DNA from: Planctellipticum sp942493135
GTDB taxonomy: Bacteria; Planctomycetota; Planctomycetia; Planctomycetales; Planctomycetaceae
Assembly (NCBI GenBank): GCA_942493135.1
Contig: OW818684.1
Location: 3,410,001 to 3,474,000 of the forward strand
Length of the DNA: 64,000 nt
Reading direction: 5' to 3'
Of the stretch, positions 15,355 to 23,365 are shown in pieces. Each line of letters starts with the position of its first letter. The first letter of the stretch is position 1. The translations under genes and the position numbers were made by a program. Under the pieces are notes generated by a model that searched no databases, was not told the DNA's origin, and saw only the letters and a list, made by a program, of their open reading frames with translations.

Positions 15355-15741
15355 TCACCGCCCTGGCACGCCCAGGGCGGCCCGCAACTTGACCGCCGCC
15401 TCGGCCGGCGGCATGGGCCAGGGGCCGATCCCCGGCACTCCGAAGATCGCCACCGCCTGGATCCGATCGCTGCTGCGTCGGTCGCCCATCCAGCTCACCG
15501 CGTAGCCCGCTCCCCGCCGGCGGACGACGTCGACCAGGTCGAGCAGCTCGGACGTCTTCACGTTGGCGGGCTTCGCGGCCGGCTTCTCCGCCGTCTGCGA
15601 TCGACTCACGCAGGCCGGGCACATCCCCACGTGCGTTCGCCCTTTCCCCTTGCTGGCGCGGACGTCCCGCCAGTCGTCGGGAGAGGTTGCGAACATCTCG
15701 CTGCCGCTGCAGCCGGCGGTTCGGCATTCGACAAGGTTCAT
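15355..15741 (-). CDS. Zn-ribbon phage protein
   Basis: A 128-residue protein with four possible metal-ligand Cys in the first 45 residues (VECRTAGC and MCPACVS), forming an open zinc ribbon. A helix-strand part follows (ELLDLVDVVRRRGAGYAVSW) and the C-terminus is Pro/Ala rich. It starts at ATG 15741 with AGGGA 6 bases before. It lies downstream of the ParB-like gene with a ten-base gap, so they share a transcript. Function unknown. Confidence 0.55.
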   Translation of the reverse strand: MNLVECRTAGCSGSEMFATSPDDWRDVRASKGKGRTHVGMCPACVSRSQTAEKPAAKPANVKTSELLDLVDVVRRRGAGYAVSWMGDRRSSDRIQAVAIFGVPGIGPWPMPPAEAAVKLRAALGVPGR

Positions 15742-15751
15742 GCCATTTCCC

Positions 15752-17692
15752 TCAGTGCAGCCCCACGGCCTTGATGCCCTTCACCGCCTTCGGGCAGGGC
15801 TTTTCGTCTCCCGCCGACCACAGCCAGTCAATCAGCTCGGCTCGCTTGCTGACGGGCGGAACCAGCTTCCATTCGGTCGCCAGCTCCTGAAGTTGGGCCG
15901 TCGTCAGCAGCTCCAGATAGTCGCGGTCCAGTGTCCAGTTGCGGACGATGTCGACGCCGAGCCGCGAAGCCAGCCACTCGACGAACGGCGGCGGGACGTC
16001 TGTGTTTCCTTCCGCTGAACAAGTCAGCCAGCACTGCACCGTCTCGCGGACCTGGGTCAGCCGCTGCGTGTCCGGCTTCGCCGCCAGCGTCTGCACAATT
16101 TCCAGCGGGTCGTGACATGCAAACTGGTGCGACAACTTCAGGCCGAGGCGGCTCCCCATGATCTCGCGCCGCTGGCCGGTCCGAGGACTCCCGTCGAGCG
16201 CGAACCACACCAGCACGATCGGGAGCAACCCAATGTGCTCGGCGTCATCCAGGGCCAAGGAGATCCGCTTCTGCAGCCAGGCCACCTTCCACCGATAGAG
16301 CCGTTTGTTGTGCTGTTCGGCCGCCTTCTGCGGATCGAGCTTCCCGGCCGCGACTTTCCCCGCGGTCGCCTCGACCTGCTTGCCGGCCTTCTTCGCCGCC
16401 TTGTCCTCGGCCACGTGCTGCATCGACTCCCAGAGCTGCCAGGCAAACGCCCGCTCGACGCCGTTGACCTTGCGGCAGTTGAGGGCCTTGCGTTCGTCGG
16501 GCGTCGCCTTGAAGGCCACGACGGACCAGCGGGAGCGAGTCTCGTCGTACCACGATCCGGCCAGCGGCCGACTGACGTCGAGCAGGGCTTCGTGCAGCAG
16601 TTGCGAGAAGGTCAATCCATCGTCGTCCTCGCGCGTCCGCTCCAGCACCGGCCAGAGGTCGGGGACGTCGACCCACGGCAGCAGCTCGCGGGCCTGCGTC
16701 TTGCTGATTTCTTCCGTAATCACCCGCTCCTGCCAGACCTCGGGCAGCTTGAGCATCCGGACCAGGTTGCTGATCTCCGACTGCGGCAGGCCGATGTCAA
16801 CGGCGAGCTGACGCTGCGACCTGCCGGCGGCCGCGTAGTCGTCGACGAGCCCCTGCAGGGCCTGGGCCTGCTCGATGATCGTGAGACCTTCGTGGCTCAC
16901 GTTGTCGATCAGCACGAGCCGCCGGGCCGTCGCGTCGTCGCATTCGACCAGGCGGCACAGCATCTGATGCCAGCCGAGCGACTTGGCGGCGGCGGTCCGC
17001 GTGTGACCGCCGATGAGTTCGAAGCCTTCGACCGCCGGCAACGGCCGCACGAGGCAGGGCGTGAGCTGCCCCTGTTGGACGAGCAGGTTGCCCAGTTCGA
17101 TCAGCCGCTCCTGCGAAGGGGGCCGCCGCGTCTGGTACGGACTCGGATGCAGCAGGTCGACATCGATCCGCATCAGCGACTCGGACAGCTCCGGCTTGGC
17201 AGTCGTCGACGTGTCGACGGCCGCGGGCTTCGTGGGTTTCGTCTTCGCCGGCTTCGGGGTCTTCGTCTTACGGGCAACTGCAGCGGGCATGGTGGACTCC
17301 TTCGCAGGGGTTGGTTCCGGCCCGCACAAGCGGGCCAGCATCAGGTTGATTTCATCGGTGATCGCTTCGTCGGCCAGGCCGAATCCCAGCTCCAGATCGG
17401 ACTCGGTCGACTGTCGCCAGTCATGACGGCGATCGTTCAGCGGCCCCAGCTCCTCCTCGGCCGCTCGCAGAATCAGTGTCCGCCAGGCCTCCTGACGGCT
17501 TCCCTCCTTGCATGGCATGTCGAGCGAGCGAAGGCTCGCAATCTGCGGCAGACCGGCCTCGCCGCCATTGAGCAGCCACCAATCCCGCAGAGCGGCGCGG
17601 GCTTCCGTGCCCGCTGGCTCGTCGGGCAGCAGCGAACGTTGACCCGGGAGCGGGATGTGTTCCCCCGGTTGCGGCAGTGTGGTGTCGATCAA
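15752..17692 (-). CDS. ParB-like partition/nuclease-fold protein
   Basis: The 646-residue reading contains a ParB/Srx-type domain near residues 165-260: LLHPSPYQTRRPPSQERLIE, then the GGHTRTAAAKSLG loop replacing the usual GERR motif, followed by the HTH region ISNLVRMLKLPEVW. The C-terminal half is all helical and unknown. The reading starts at TTG 17692, overlapping the preceding stop as TTGA, but an in-frame ATG at 17290 has a perfect AAGGAG site six bases upstream and would give 512 residues; both starts may be used. In phages such proteins act in plasmid-like partition or in early control; no parS is identified here. Confidence 0.7.
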   Translation of the reverse strand: MIDTTLPQPGEHIPLPGQRSLLPDEPAGTEARAALRDWWLLNGGEAGLPQIASLRSLDMPCKEGSRQEAWRTLILRAAEEELGPLNDRRHDWRQSTESDLELGFGLADEAITDEINLMLARLCGPEPTPAKESTMPAAVARKTKTPKPAKTKPTKPAAVDTSTTAKPELSESLMRIDVDLLHPSPYQTRRPPSQERLIELGNLLVQQGQLTPCLVRPLPAVEGFELIGGHTRTAAAKSLGWHQMLCRLVECDDATARRLVLIDNVSHEGLTIIEQAQALQGLVDDYAAAGRSQRQLAVDIGLPQSEISNLVRMLKLPEVWQERVITEEISKTQARELLPWVDVPDLWPVLERTREDDDGLTFSQLLHEALLDVSRPLAGSWYDETRSRWSVVAFKATPDERKALNCRKVNGVERAFAWQLWESMQHVAEDKAAKKAGKQVEATAGKVAAGKLDPQKAAEQHNKRLYRWKVAWLQKRISLALDDAEHIGLLPIVLVWFALDGSPRTGQRREIMGSRLGLKLSHQFACHDPLEIVQTLAAKPDTQRLTQVRETVQCWLTCSAEGNTDVPPPFVEWLASRLGVDIVRNWTLDRDYLELLTTAQLQELATEWKLVPPVSKRAELIDWLWSAGDEKPCPKAVKGIKAVGLH

Positions 17693-18015
17693 TCCAGCAG
17701 CTCCAACTGCCTGAGTCGCGCCCGTTCCTTCGGACGTTCGTACGGACCGGGACCGGGCTGCAGCCAGGTCAGGTGACAGCGTTCAACGACCTGCAGCCGG
17801 CCGCGGTAGATGATCAGCTCCGGCTCCAGCCAGCGACGGCCTTCCGCGCGGCGGGTGATCATGTCCGCGGTGATCCGGGCGGAGTCCAGCAGCGCCGGCG
17901 AAAACCGCCCGCGATGCCACTTCCAGACAAACCGCTCGACGCGATCGCCCTCCGGGAGCACGGTGCCGTCCGGGCAGGTGATCGTGTGAGCCATCCGACA
18001 TTCCAGTCGACTCAT
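17689..18015 (-). CDS. Hypothetical phage protein
   Basis: A 108-residue protein with GAGGGG 7 bases before ATG 18015. It contains ITCPDGTVLPEGDRVERFVW and RRAEGRRWLEPELIIYRGRL, an alternating beta pattern, then WLQPGPGPYERPKERARLR. The end overlaps the ParB-like gene by four bases. No family is recognised. It is in the early-gene run. Confidence 0.55.
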   Translation of the reverse strand: MSRLECRMAHTITCPDGTVLPEGDRVERFVWKWHRGRFSPALLDSARITADMITRRAEGRRWLEPELIIYRGRLQVVERCHLTWLQPGPGPYERPKERARLRQLELLD

Positions 18016-18026
18016 GACGCATCCCC

Positions 18027-18350
18027 TCAGAACAGAGCCTTTTGTTTCGCCGGCTTGACCGGCACAACGATCGGAGGCGGGGCCGGCGGGGCCTCGTCCG
18101 TCAGGTCTTCCTCCACGACCAGATGCAGGCGCCCGCAGTGGATGACGATCACCGCCCGCTGTCCGGGCTCGTGGCCATACTTCGCGGTGTGCTTCCGCGC
18201 CGCCTCCAGGAACTCATTGACCGTCGAGTCGGGGAACCGCCCGATGCAGGTCCGCGAGTCGTAGCGTTCGACTTCCGTGTACTGGTAAATCGCGATTCCG
18301 CGATGCCAGCGGATCGAGCGACTCATCCGCGCCATCACCGGCCCGGTCAT
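18027..18350 (-). CDS. Hypothetical phage protein
   Basis: A 107-residue protein with a beta/alpha pattern (IAIYQYTEVERYDSRTC, VNEFLEAARKHTAKY, QRAVIVIHCGRLHLVVEE) and a Pro-rich tail. It is possibly a small nuclease-like or RRM-like fold, but no motif supports that. It lies between the ParB-like operon and the replication-initiator-like gene. The start is uncertain: ATGs occur at 18350, 18335 and 18326. Confidence 0.5.
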   Translation of the reverse strand: MTGPVMARMSRSIRWHRGIAIYQYTEVERYDSRTCIGRFPDSTVNEFLEAARKHTAKYGHEPGQRAVIVIHCGRLHLVVEEDLTDEAPPAPPPIVVPVKPAKQKALF

Positions 18351-18365
18351 GGCCTCACCTGCCTT

Positions 18366-19400
18366 TCAGTTGCTGCCGTAGCGTGCGGCGAACGCTTCCA
18401 GCAGCGGCCCGCGAATGAAGGCATTCGCACGCCAGTCGGGTTGCCGGGTGACCTCGCGGACGATCGCGGGGCCTCTGTCGCGGACCAGCTCGACGCGCTG
18501 GTCGGGAGTCAGTCGATCGATCTCGTCGCCCCACTGCAGCAGGAGTTGCTCCTGCCGCTTGCGGAGCGTCGAGACCTCGGCCGCCTTCGCAGCCTCCGCC
18601 TGGCGGGCCTGGGCGGCCCGCTCGGCTTCGCGTTCCCGGTCCCGGAGCAACTGAGCCTGAGAACTGACCGGGGGCCAGTTCTGGCTGGCAGGCCAGCGAT
18701 TGGCCTCCGGGTTCCGGAAACGCTTCACCACAGCCCCAGGACCGAGGGCGGTCCGGTTGTCGGGCTGCAGCACGAACTCGATGCAGGCCAGGGCCAGTTC
18801 CGGCGTGAAGCCGTTCCGCCTGGCGTCTGCCGATGAGCCCGCAGGGCTCATCGTTCCGAGTTTTCTCAATCCCTCCACCACCGCCTCCCACGGGTCCGGG
18901 GCAGAGGGGGGTGGGGATAAGTCTTCTATAGGGTAAGAAGGGGGCGCACTTACTGGCGCAGTTACCTGCGCAGTTACTGGCGCACTGGTGCGCTGGTAGT
19001 TTTCCCCATGCTCGTCGTTCGTGCGGTGGATCGGCTCCCACCAGGAGGCCTCGATCACCCAGTAGACGCCGGCCCCGCGGTCGGCCGATCGCTCGTAGTG
19101 CAGCAGCCCCGCCTTCACCAGGGCGTCCCGCGTCCGCCGGACCGTGTCCCGGCTGCAGCCCAGGGCCGACGTGAGGTCATCGTTGAAGAGCGTCGCCGGG
19201 GCCTGGTACCGCCGCCGATCCTCTTCGAGGACGACCTTCGTCAGCAGGGCCAGGGCTTCGGGCGGGAGCTTCACCAGCACCCCTTCGCGAAGGATGTGCC
19301 GCAGATACCTCAGAGCGAAGAACTGCGGCCGGCCACCGGGGTATCCGGTGCCGGGGAAACGAAACGAACGTTGAGGCGTCATTGCCACGGGCGAGTCCAT
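18366..19400 (-). CDS. Replication-initiator-like winged-helix protein
   Basis: A 344-residue protein. The N-terminal third (residues 20-110) is a winged helix: LRYLRHILREGVLVKLPPEA, LALLTKVVLEEDRRRY, then FNDDLTSALGCSRDTVRRTR and DALVKAGLLHYE with the wing GAGVYWVIEAS. This is the arrangement of phage O-like or GntR-like replication proteins. A short repetitive stretch (SAPVTAQVTAPVSAPP) follows, encoded by repeated GCGCAGTTAC units at about 18950-18990. The C-terminal part is a Glu/Ala-rich coiled coil (REREAERAAQARQAEAA). Replication role is an inference. Confidence 0.6.
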   Translation of the reverse strand: MDSPVAMTPQRSFRFPGTGYPGGRPQFFALRYLRHILREGVLVKLPPEALALLTKVVLEEDRRRYQAPATLFNDDLTSALGCSRDTVRRTRDALVKAGLLHYERSADRGAGVYWVIEASWWEPIHRTNDEHGENYQRTSAPVTAQVTAPVSAPPSYPIEDLSPPPSAPDPWEAVVEGLRKLGTMSPAGSSADARRNGFTPELALACIEFVLQPDNRTALGPGAVVKRFRNPEANRWPASQNWPPVSSQAQLLRDREREAERAAQARQAEAAKAAEVSTLRKRQEQLLLQWGDEIDRLTPDQRVELVRDRGPAIVREVTRQPDWRANAFIRGPLLEAFAARYGSN

Positions 19401-19437
19401 TCGTCTTCAAAGTTCCGATACGGATCGGCTTCCGGCG

Positions 19438-19686
19438 TCATGCGGCCCCGAGCCGTTGCTTCGCGACTGCGAGCGAGGACTCGTCGGCGACCGTGACCAC
19501 GGGCCAGGTCGGCACGTCGAACGGGACGGGCGTCGGTGGCGACGTGAGGATGTTCTGCCGCTTGATAGGGATCTCGCGGGGCGCGTCGATGCCGATCCTC
19601 AGGCCGCCGTTGCGGCGAACCATCGTGATCGTGATGTCGTCGCCGATTACGATCTGCTCGGCTTCCTTGGGCGTCAGGTAAAGCAT
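19438..19686 (-). CDS. csrA: CsrA homologue encoded by the prophage
   Basis: An 82-residue protein. Its first 46 residues match CsrA/RsmA: MLYLTPKEAEQIVIGDDITI and then RIGIDAPREIPIKRQNI, with the GIxAPxxIxxxR core and the Arg that contacts GGA in RNA hairpins. Host CsrA is typically about 60-70 residues; here a Pro-rich 30-residue tail is added (SPPTPVPFDVP). CsrA binds GGA motifs at ribosome sites and represses or stabilises messages, so the phage version could redirect host or phage translation. It sits in the early region, next to a gene for a Zn-binding protein. The call is firm; the targets are unknown. Confidence 0.85.
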   Translation of the reverse strand: MLYLTPKEAEQIVIGDDITITMVRRNGGLRIGIDAPREIPIKRQNILTSPPTPVPFDVPTWPVVTVADESSLAVAKQRLGAA

Positions 19687-19718
19687 GAGGGGAACTCCCG
19701 AAGAGAGAGGGCGAGTGG

Positions 19719-20369
19719 TCAGTGGTCCGTGGCGGGTGAAGATTCTGCAGGCGCGGTCGCTGCGAGCCAGGACTGGGCAGTCTCCGCCCAGGATGTCGGG
19801 CCGTCCGGGAATCTCTTTTCCCACGTCGCCCAGAACTTCAGGAGATTGCGGTCCGGGGCGTACCACTGCTGCATGAACTCGATCAGGCTGCGGGCCTCTT
19901 CCAGCTTCAGCAGCAACGCCTCGATCCGGGCCGCGGCCTCGGCCGCGGGGACGTGGCGGAAGTCGGCGTGGCTAACCATGCGCGAGAGGTCGCCGCCGAC
20001 GAACGAGTGCAGCTCCTGGCCGAGTCGGGCGGCGGTGATCTTGTCTTGCGGCGTGTTGCCCCAGGTGGCAGTGGCGACCCCGTCGCAAGACCGATCGAAG
20101 GAGAGGACGATCACCTGATCCTTGTGGCAGTCCGCGCCAATCTGGGCGGCCATCTCCACCGGGATGGAACGAAATTCGGCATCGGGAAAAGTCATGGGCC
20201 TCGCGTCCATCAGGAGTGAGAGAAAGTTGGCAAGCCGGACGTCGTCGTCCGCATTGGGATCGGCGGCGCAGTGCGAACAGAGATCGATCGCCACCCACCA
20301 GCACGGGCCGACCAGCGGATCGACGCAGGCCGCTTCGTCGTGGCAACCGCATTCGCGACAGATCCGCAT
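19719..20369 (-). CDS. Zn-binding phage protein with N-terminal CxxCxC motif
   Basis: A 216-residue protein. The front has a conserved metal site (CRECGCHDEAAC, then GPCWW, LCSHC) that recurs in small prophage proteins. The middle is a mixed alpha/beta region (FRSIPVEMAAQIG) and the C-terminus is helical (ARIEALLLKLEEARSLIEFM). No enzyme motif is seen. It is followed by the CsrA gene after 32 bases. Confidence 0.55.
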   Translation of the reverse strand: MRICRECGCHDEAACVDPLVGPCWWVAIDLCSHCAADPNADDDVRLANFLSLLMDARPMTFPDAEFRSIPVEMAAQIGADCHKDQVIVLSFDRSCDGVATATWGNTPQDKITAARLGQELHSFVGGDLSRMVSHADFRHVPAAEAAARIEALLLKLEEARSLIEFMQQWYAPDRNLLKFWATWEKRFPDGPTSWAETAQSWLAATAPAESSPATDH

Positions 20370-20399
20370 AGCGCGTTCCTCGGGTGATTTCGGCGGGAA

Positions 20400-20717
20400 T
20401 CAGTTGGACGGGGCCGCCTGCCGGCGCTGCACGGCCTCGGGGAATTCGATGTTCGTAAACGTGTGGCCGACGAAGTGCCGGAGCCATCGCAATTCGGGGT
20501 TCGTGACCAACATCTCGGTGAGCAGCAGCACGGCGAATGGCGAGGCGTCCCGATGGATCTCCTCCACGATGGACCGCAGCCCGTCGCAACGTGGGTCCGC
20601 GCATGTCCGCGGCCGCTGCGGGACGACCTTGCGAAACTCCTCGACCAGACGATCGACCCAGCCTTCGAGCTGCTTGTTGTGAGCGGTGAGGCGGGGATCG
20701 CGGGGCAGCAGGTCCAT
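20400..20717 (-). CDS. Hypothetical helical phage protein
   Basis: A 105-residue protein starting at ATG 20717 with GGAG 7 bases upstream. Helices are evident (LEGWVDRLVEEFRKVV; LRSIVEEIHRDASPFAVLLL; LRWLRHFVGHTFTNIEFPEA). A pair of Cys (TCADPRC) could bind metal. No family is recognised. It follows the gene at 20730-20990 in the early run. Confidence 0.5.
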   Translation of the reverse strand: MDLLPRDPRLTAHNKQLEGWVDRLVEEFRKVVPQRPRTCADPRCDGLRSIVEEIHRDASPFAVLLLTEMLVTNPELRWLRHFVGHTFTNIEFPEAVQRRQAAPSN

Positions 20718-20729
20718 GACGGTCTCCAA

Positions 20730-20990
20730 TCAGTTGGGGGACGGCGAGAACGGAAAGCCCGTCGTTGGCACGACGACTCGATCGCAGATCCCCGCCAGGT
20801 GCGGCGGCAGGACCGCGTCGACGGCCTCCAGGAATTTCGTCGCGATGATGCGGACGTCGGCGGGGAAGTCGTGGTCGGCGAGCGCCCGCCGGACCAGCGC
20901 GGCCAGGACGATCGCGTGGACCGGCGAGAGTTCCGTCTCAATCGGCGGGGCCGTCTTCATCCAGTGCAGCAGCTCAGCCTTGGTTGCCAT
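20730..20990 (-). CDS. Hypothetical helical phage protein
   Basis: An 86-residue protein that starts at ATG 20990, with GGAGG five bases before it. The helical pattern (KAELLHWMKTAPPIETELSP, VHAIVLAALVRRALADHDFP, VRIIATKFLEAVDAVLPP) resembles its downstream neighbour in composition, so the two may be diverged paralogues or partners. No family is recognised. Confidence 0.55.
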   Translation of the reverse strand: MATKAELLHWMKTAPPIETELSPVHAIVLAALVRRALADHDFPADVRIIATKFLEAVDAVLPPHLAGICDRVVVPTTGFPFSPSPN

Positions 20991-21149
20991 GCCGACCTCC
21001 GTGTGTAAAGGGCCGGCGCGGACCGCGAGCGCAGAAAGGGCGCACACGATCCACGCCGGCGGTGAAAGCACTGCGCCGAAGCGTGGATTGAGAGACGAGC
21101 GACGCAGGCTCAGGACGGGACAACGAGTCCCGGCCCACTGAATCAAGAC

Positions 21150-21215
21150 GCCGGACGTCGGCCTGGACAGGAGCCGGACCGCCAGGGAACGGGCCAGCTT
21201 TGACCGACGTCCGGC
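21150..21215. repeat. Inverted repeat GCCGGACGTCGG (pair 1)
   Basis: The 12-base word at 21150-21161 recurs exactly as its complement at 21204-21215, 42 bases apart. The core GACGTC is palindromic. A second pair with the 10-base core lies at 21643-21700. The spacing suits cooperative protein binding, less a terminator, because no T run follows. Confidence 0.55.
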
Positions 21216-21221
21216 GCTGGG

Positions 21222-21611
21222 TCATTCCGTCGTGATCGGCAGGTCCGAATGGGGACTGTCGGACGTCGCGGCCGGAGCCGAGTCGACCGCGGGCGCTGGT
21301 GGATCTTCCGCCGGCACGGGAGCCGGCACTTGCACTTCGGGCACTCGCGGCGCTGGCGTCCCGTTGAGCTGGGCGGCGAAGGCCGCACACTGCTGGCGGA
21401 GCAAGTCGGCGCAAACGTCCGTCTGGCGTGCGAAGTCGGCGACCTGCTGGGCCAGGGCCGGGTTGGCGGTCGGCAGCGTGGTCAGCACTGACCACGCCCC
21501 GGCGTAGAACGCCCGCTTCAGGGCGGCAGCTCCATCGGCCGACAGGTCCTCGGGGTTGGCGAAGGCCTTCCCTACATAGTTGCGAAACAGGCGATCGAGA
21601 TCAGTTTCCAA
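21222..21611 (-). CDS. Hypothetical phage protein between inverted repeats
   Basis: A 129-residue protein (probable TTG start at 21611). The first 75 residues are helical (LDRLFRNYVGKAFANPEDLS, AALKRAFYAGAWSVLTTLP) and the last 55 are Pro/Ala rich. It is flanked on both sides by inverted repeats of the GACGTCGG type, which could be operators or arm sites. No family is recognised. It lies just downstream of the integrase. Confidence 0.5.
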   Translation of the reverse strand: METDLDRLFRNYVGKAFANPEDLSADGAAALKRAFYAGAWSVLTTLPTANPALAQQVADFARQTDVCADLLRQQCAAFAAQLNGTPAPRVPEVQVPAPVPAEDPPAPAVDSAPAATSDSPHSDLPITTE

Positions 21612-21642
21612 GGCAGCATCCCTTCAACAGTTGGAAAAAACG

Positions 21643-21700
21643 CGGACGTCGGCCGGGCGACTGGCCTCGCCCGAACACCGGGAGAACCGACCGACGTCCG
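21643..21700. repeat. Inverted repeat CGGACGTCGG (pair 2)
   Basis: CGGACGTCGG at 21643-21652 and its exact complement at 21691-21700 are separated by 38 bases. The core is the same as in pair 1 at 21150-21215, with the gene 21222-21611 between the two pairs. Confidence 0.5.
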
Positions 21701-21717
21701 TGGAAGAGATCCCGCAA

Positions 21718-21778
21718 ACGCCGACGCCGGCCGGAAGTTCCTGCCACCCTTTCAGGGCAGGACTCCGGCCGGCGTCAC
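21718..21778 (-). terminator. Large hairpin after the integrase gene
   Basis: A stem of about 20 pairs: GACGCCGGCCGGA...CCTGCC at 21723-21745 and its near-exact complement at about 21755-21776, with a loop of about nine bases. On the minus strand it is followed by GTTTGC, a weak T tail. It lies 40 bases past the integrase stop, so it probably ends that transcript. Confidence 0.6.
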
Positions 21779-21817
21779 GGCTCCACGGGATGGTGGCTTG
21801 AACAACCCGGCGAGGGC

Positions 21818-23152
21818 TCAGTCGAGAGCGAAGCAGGGCGGCTGTTGCACCGCGTTCACCGCTTCGCAGATGAGGTCGCTCGGCTCGTAGTAGTGGCGCG
21901 CGTTGAGCGTCAAAGCATGCCCCAGGACGAACTGGCCGACGCCCGTCCGCCAGTCTTCGAGGCGTTTGTTGCACGTGGCTCGCAGGGCCTGGAAGGGTTT
22001 TGGAAAGTCGATCCCGACCGACAGCAGGGCCGCGCGGAGCACTTCCTTCCGCCTCCGCGCCGGTCGCGTTCGTTCGGGGTCTTTCGCCTTCGGGTTGCCC
22101 AGCGACGGGAACAAATAAGGAGACTTGCCGAAGGATGGCAGCCGGCGCAGATGCTTCACCGTCAACGGGGCCAGCGGGACGCGCTGCAGCTTGCCGGTCT
22201 TCTTGGCCTTGAAGCTGATCGCCGGCCGCGGGCCATCCAGTTCGACCGACGACCAGGTCATCACGAACACGTCGTGCGTCCGCGGTCCCGCATTCGCCGC
22301 CAGCACCATCGCCACCTGCAGGTCGGGATTGTCTCCGAGCGCAGTGTATGCGGCGGCGAGCTGCTCGGGGCGGAAGTAGGTCACCAGATCCTCGTCGTTG
22401 TCCTCGCCAGTCGGGATGCGATCCGGCTTCGGGAAGGCGTCGATCGCCCGGACCTTCACCGCGTAATTGAGGATGTTCCGCAGATGGCTCCACGTGCTGC
22501 GGGCCGTCCCCTTCTTCGTCGCCTCGAACAGATCTTCCAGGAACGTCTGAACGGCCCTGGAAGTGATGTAGCCGATCGGCAGCCCCGCCCAGGTTTTTTC
22601 CTCCGCCCAGTGGTCCGGCCGGGTAACCAACTCCCACCGGTTGAGCGCCTGCCGGTCTTTGGCCAGCGTCCCCGCGGACAGGCTTTTCTTGGCCACCCTT
22701 CGCTCCAGGTCCGGCCGCATCCAGTCGTTGTAAAAGTCCCGCAGGGTCAAGTTCTGCCGGACCCATTCCCGCTGATGCTCGGGGACGATGAGCGCGGACA
22801 GTTCGACCTTTGTGGCCTCCGCATAGGCCAGCACGTCGGGGTCGATCCGCGACGGCCAGAGCGTCTCCTGCTGCGGGTCCGGCTGATGCTTCCGCCGGGC
22901 CTGCGGGGGGTGCGCACAGGAGACATTGTCCTGTGCGCGCCCCGGCTGCCAGAGCGTGGGAAATTTGAGGATGTGCGGCGACGGATCGGAGGGGGCGAAG
23001 GGCAGCGGAACGGCCGGCATGGGGGGCCTCGGAGGTGCGAGCGGCCAGGAGTCCGGACGCGGCGACGAGTGTCGCGACGAGGGCGACCGGGACGAGGCAG
23101 GGGGAAACGCAGAGGCGGGCGCGGGGCCAACTGACATCGAGAGTTGCTCCAT
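21818..23152 (-). CDS. int: Tyrosine recombinase (phage integrase)
   Basis: A reading of up to 444 residues. The C-terminal half has the tyrosine recombinase catalytic set: Arg in ANAGPRTHDVF, Lys in KAKKTGKL, a QALRATCNKRL box where the usual HxxR His is Gln, His in VLGHALTLNARHYY and the Tyr just after it. The core-binding helices precede (LRDFYNDWMRPDLERR, LSAGTLAKDRQALNRWEL). The first 90 residues are Pro/Ser rich and may not be translated: in-frame ATGs at 23137 and 23020 have better ribosome sites. It mediates integration and excision, probably at the tRNA-Phe gene. A terminator precedes it at 23273-23310. Confidence 0.9.
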   Translation of the reverse strand: MEQLSMSVGPAPASAFPPASSRSPSSRHSSPRPDSWPLAPPRPPMPAVPLPFAPSDPSPHILKFPTLWQPGRAQDNVSCAHPPQARRKHQPDPQQETLWPSRIDPDVLAYAEATKVELSALIVPEHQREWVRQNLTLRDFYNDWMRPDLERRVAKKSLSAGTLAKDRQALNRWELVTRPDHWAEEKTWAGLPIGYITSRAVQTFLEDLFEATKKGTARSTWSHLRNILNYAVKVRAIDAFPKPDRIPTGEDNDEDLVTYFRPEQLAAAYTALGDNPDLQVAMVLAANAGPRTHDVFVMTWSSVELDGPRPAISFKAKKTGKLQRVPLAPLTVKHLRRLPSFGKSPYLFPSLGNPKAKDPERTRPARRRKEVLRAALLSVGIDFPKPFQALRATCNKRLEDWRTGVGQFVLGHALTLNARHYYEPSDLICEAVNAVQQPPCFALD

Positions 23153-23269
23153 CAGTGGGTGGGCAACACCTCCGTGCGTTCGTGTGCATGGTTCCGTCCG
23201 CGTGAAGCGTAGTTCACATTTCGCAACAGACGTGGCGACTTTGCCACGTGTCGGGCGATGCGCGGACAG

Positions 23270-23310
23270 CGCACAAAAAACGCCGCCCGGTCGTGACCGG
23301 GCGGCGTCAA
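23270..23310 (-). terminator. Rho-independent terminator between repressor and integrase
   Basis: The perfect stem with arms at about 23281-23291 and 23296-23306 (GCCGCCCGGT) has a short GTGA-type loop and is followed on the minus strand by TTTTTT. It ends the Xre-type gene and isolates the integrase. A second, smaller perfect stem (ACGTGGC / GCCACGT, 23230-23249) lies just beyond, near the integrase start. Confidence 0.85.
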
Positions 23311-23365
23311 AGTTCGACCCGTCGCGTTCACGACGGGGAGTATCGTACAGAAAAATGTATTGCCG

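Noticed and set aside
18940..18995. Short GCGCAGTTAC tandem as an origin iteron set
   Set aside because: Units are few and imperfect, lie within the replication-like gene and encode a low-complexity linker; an origin cannot be supported from this alone.
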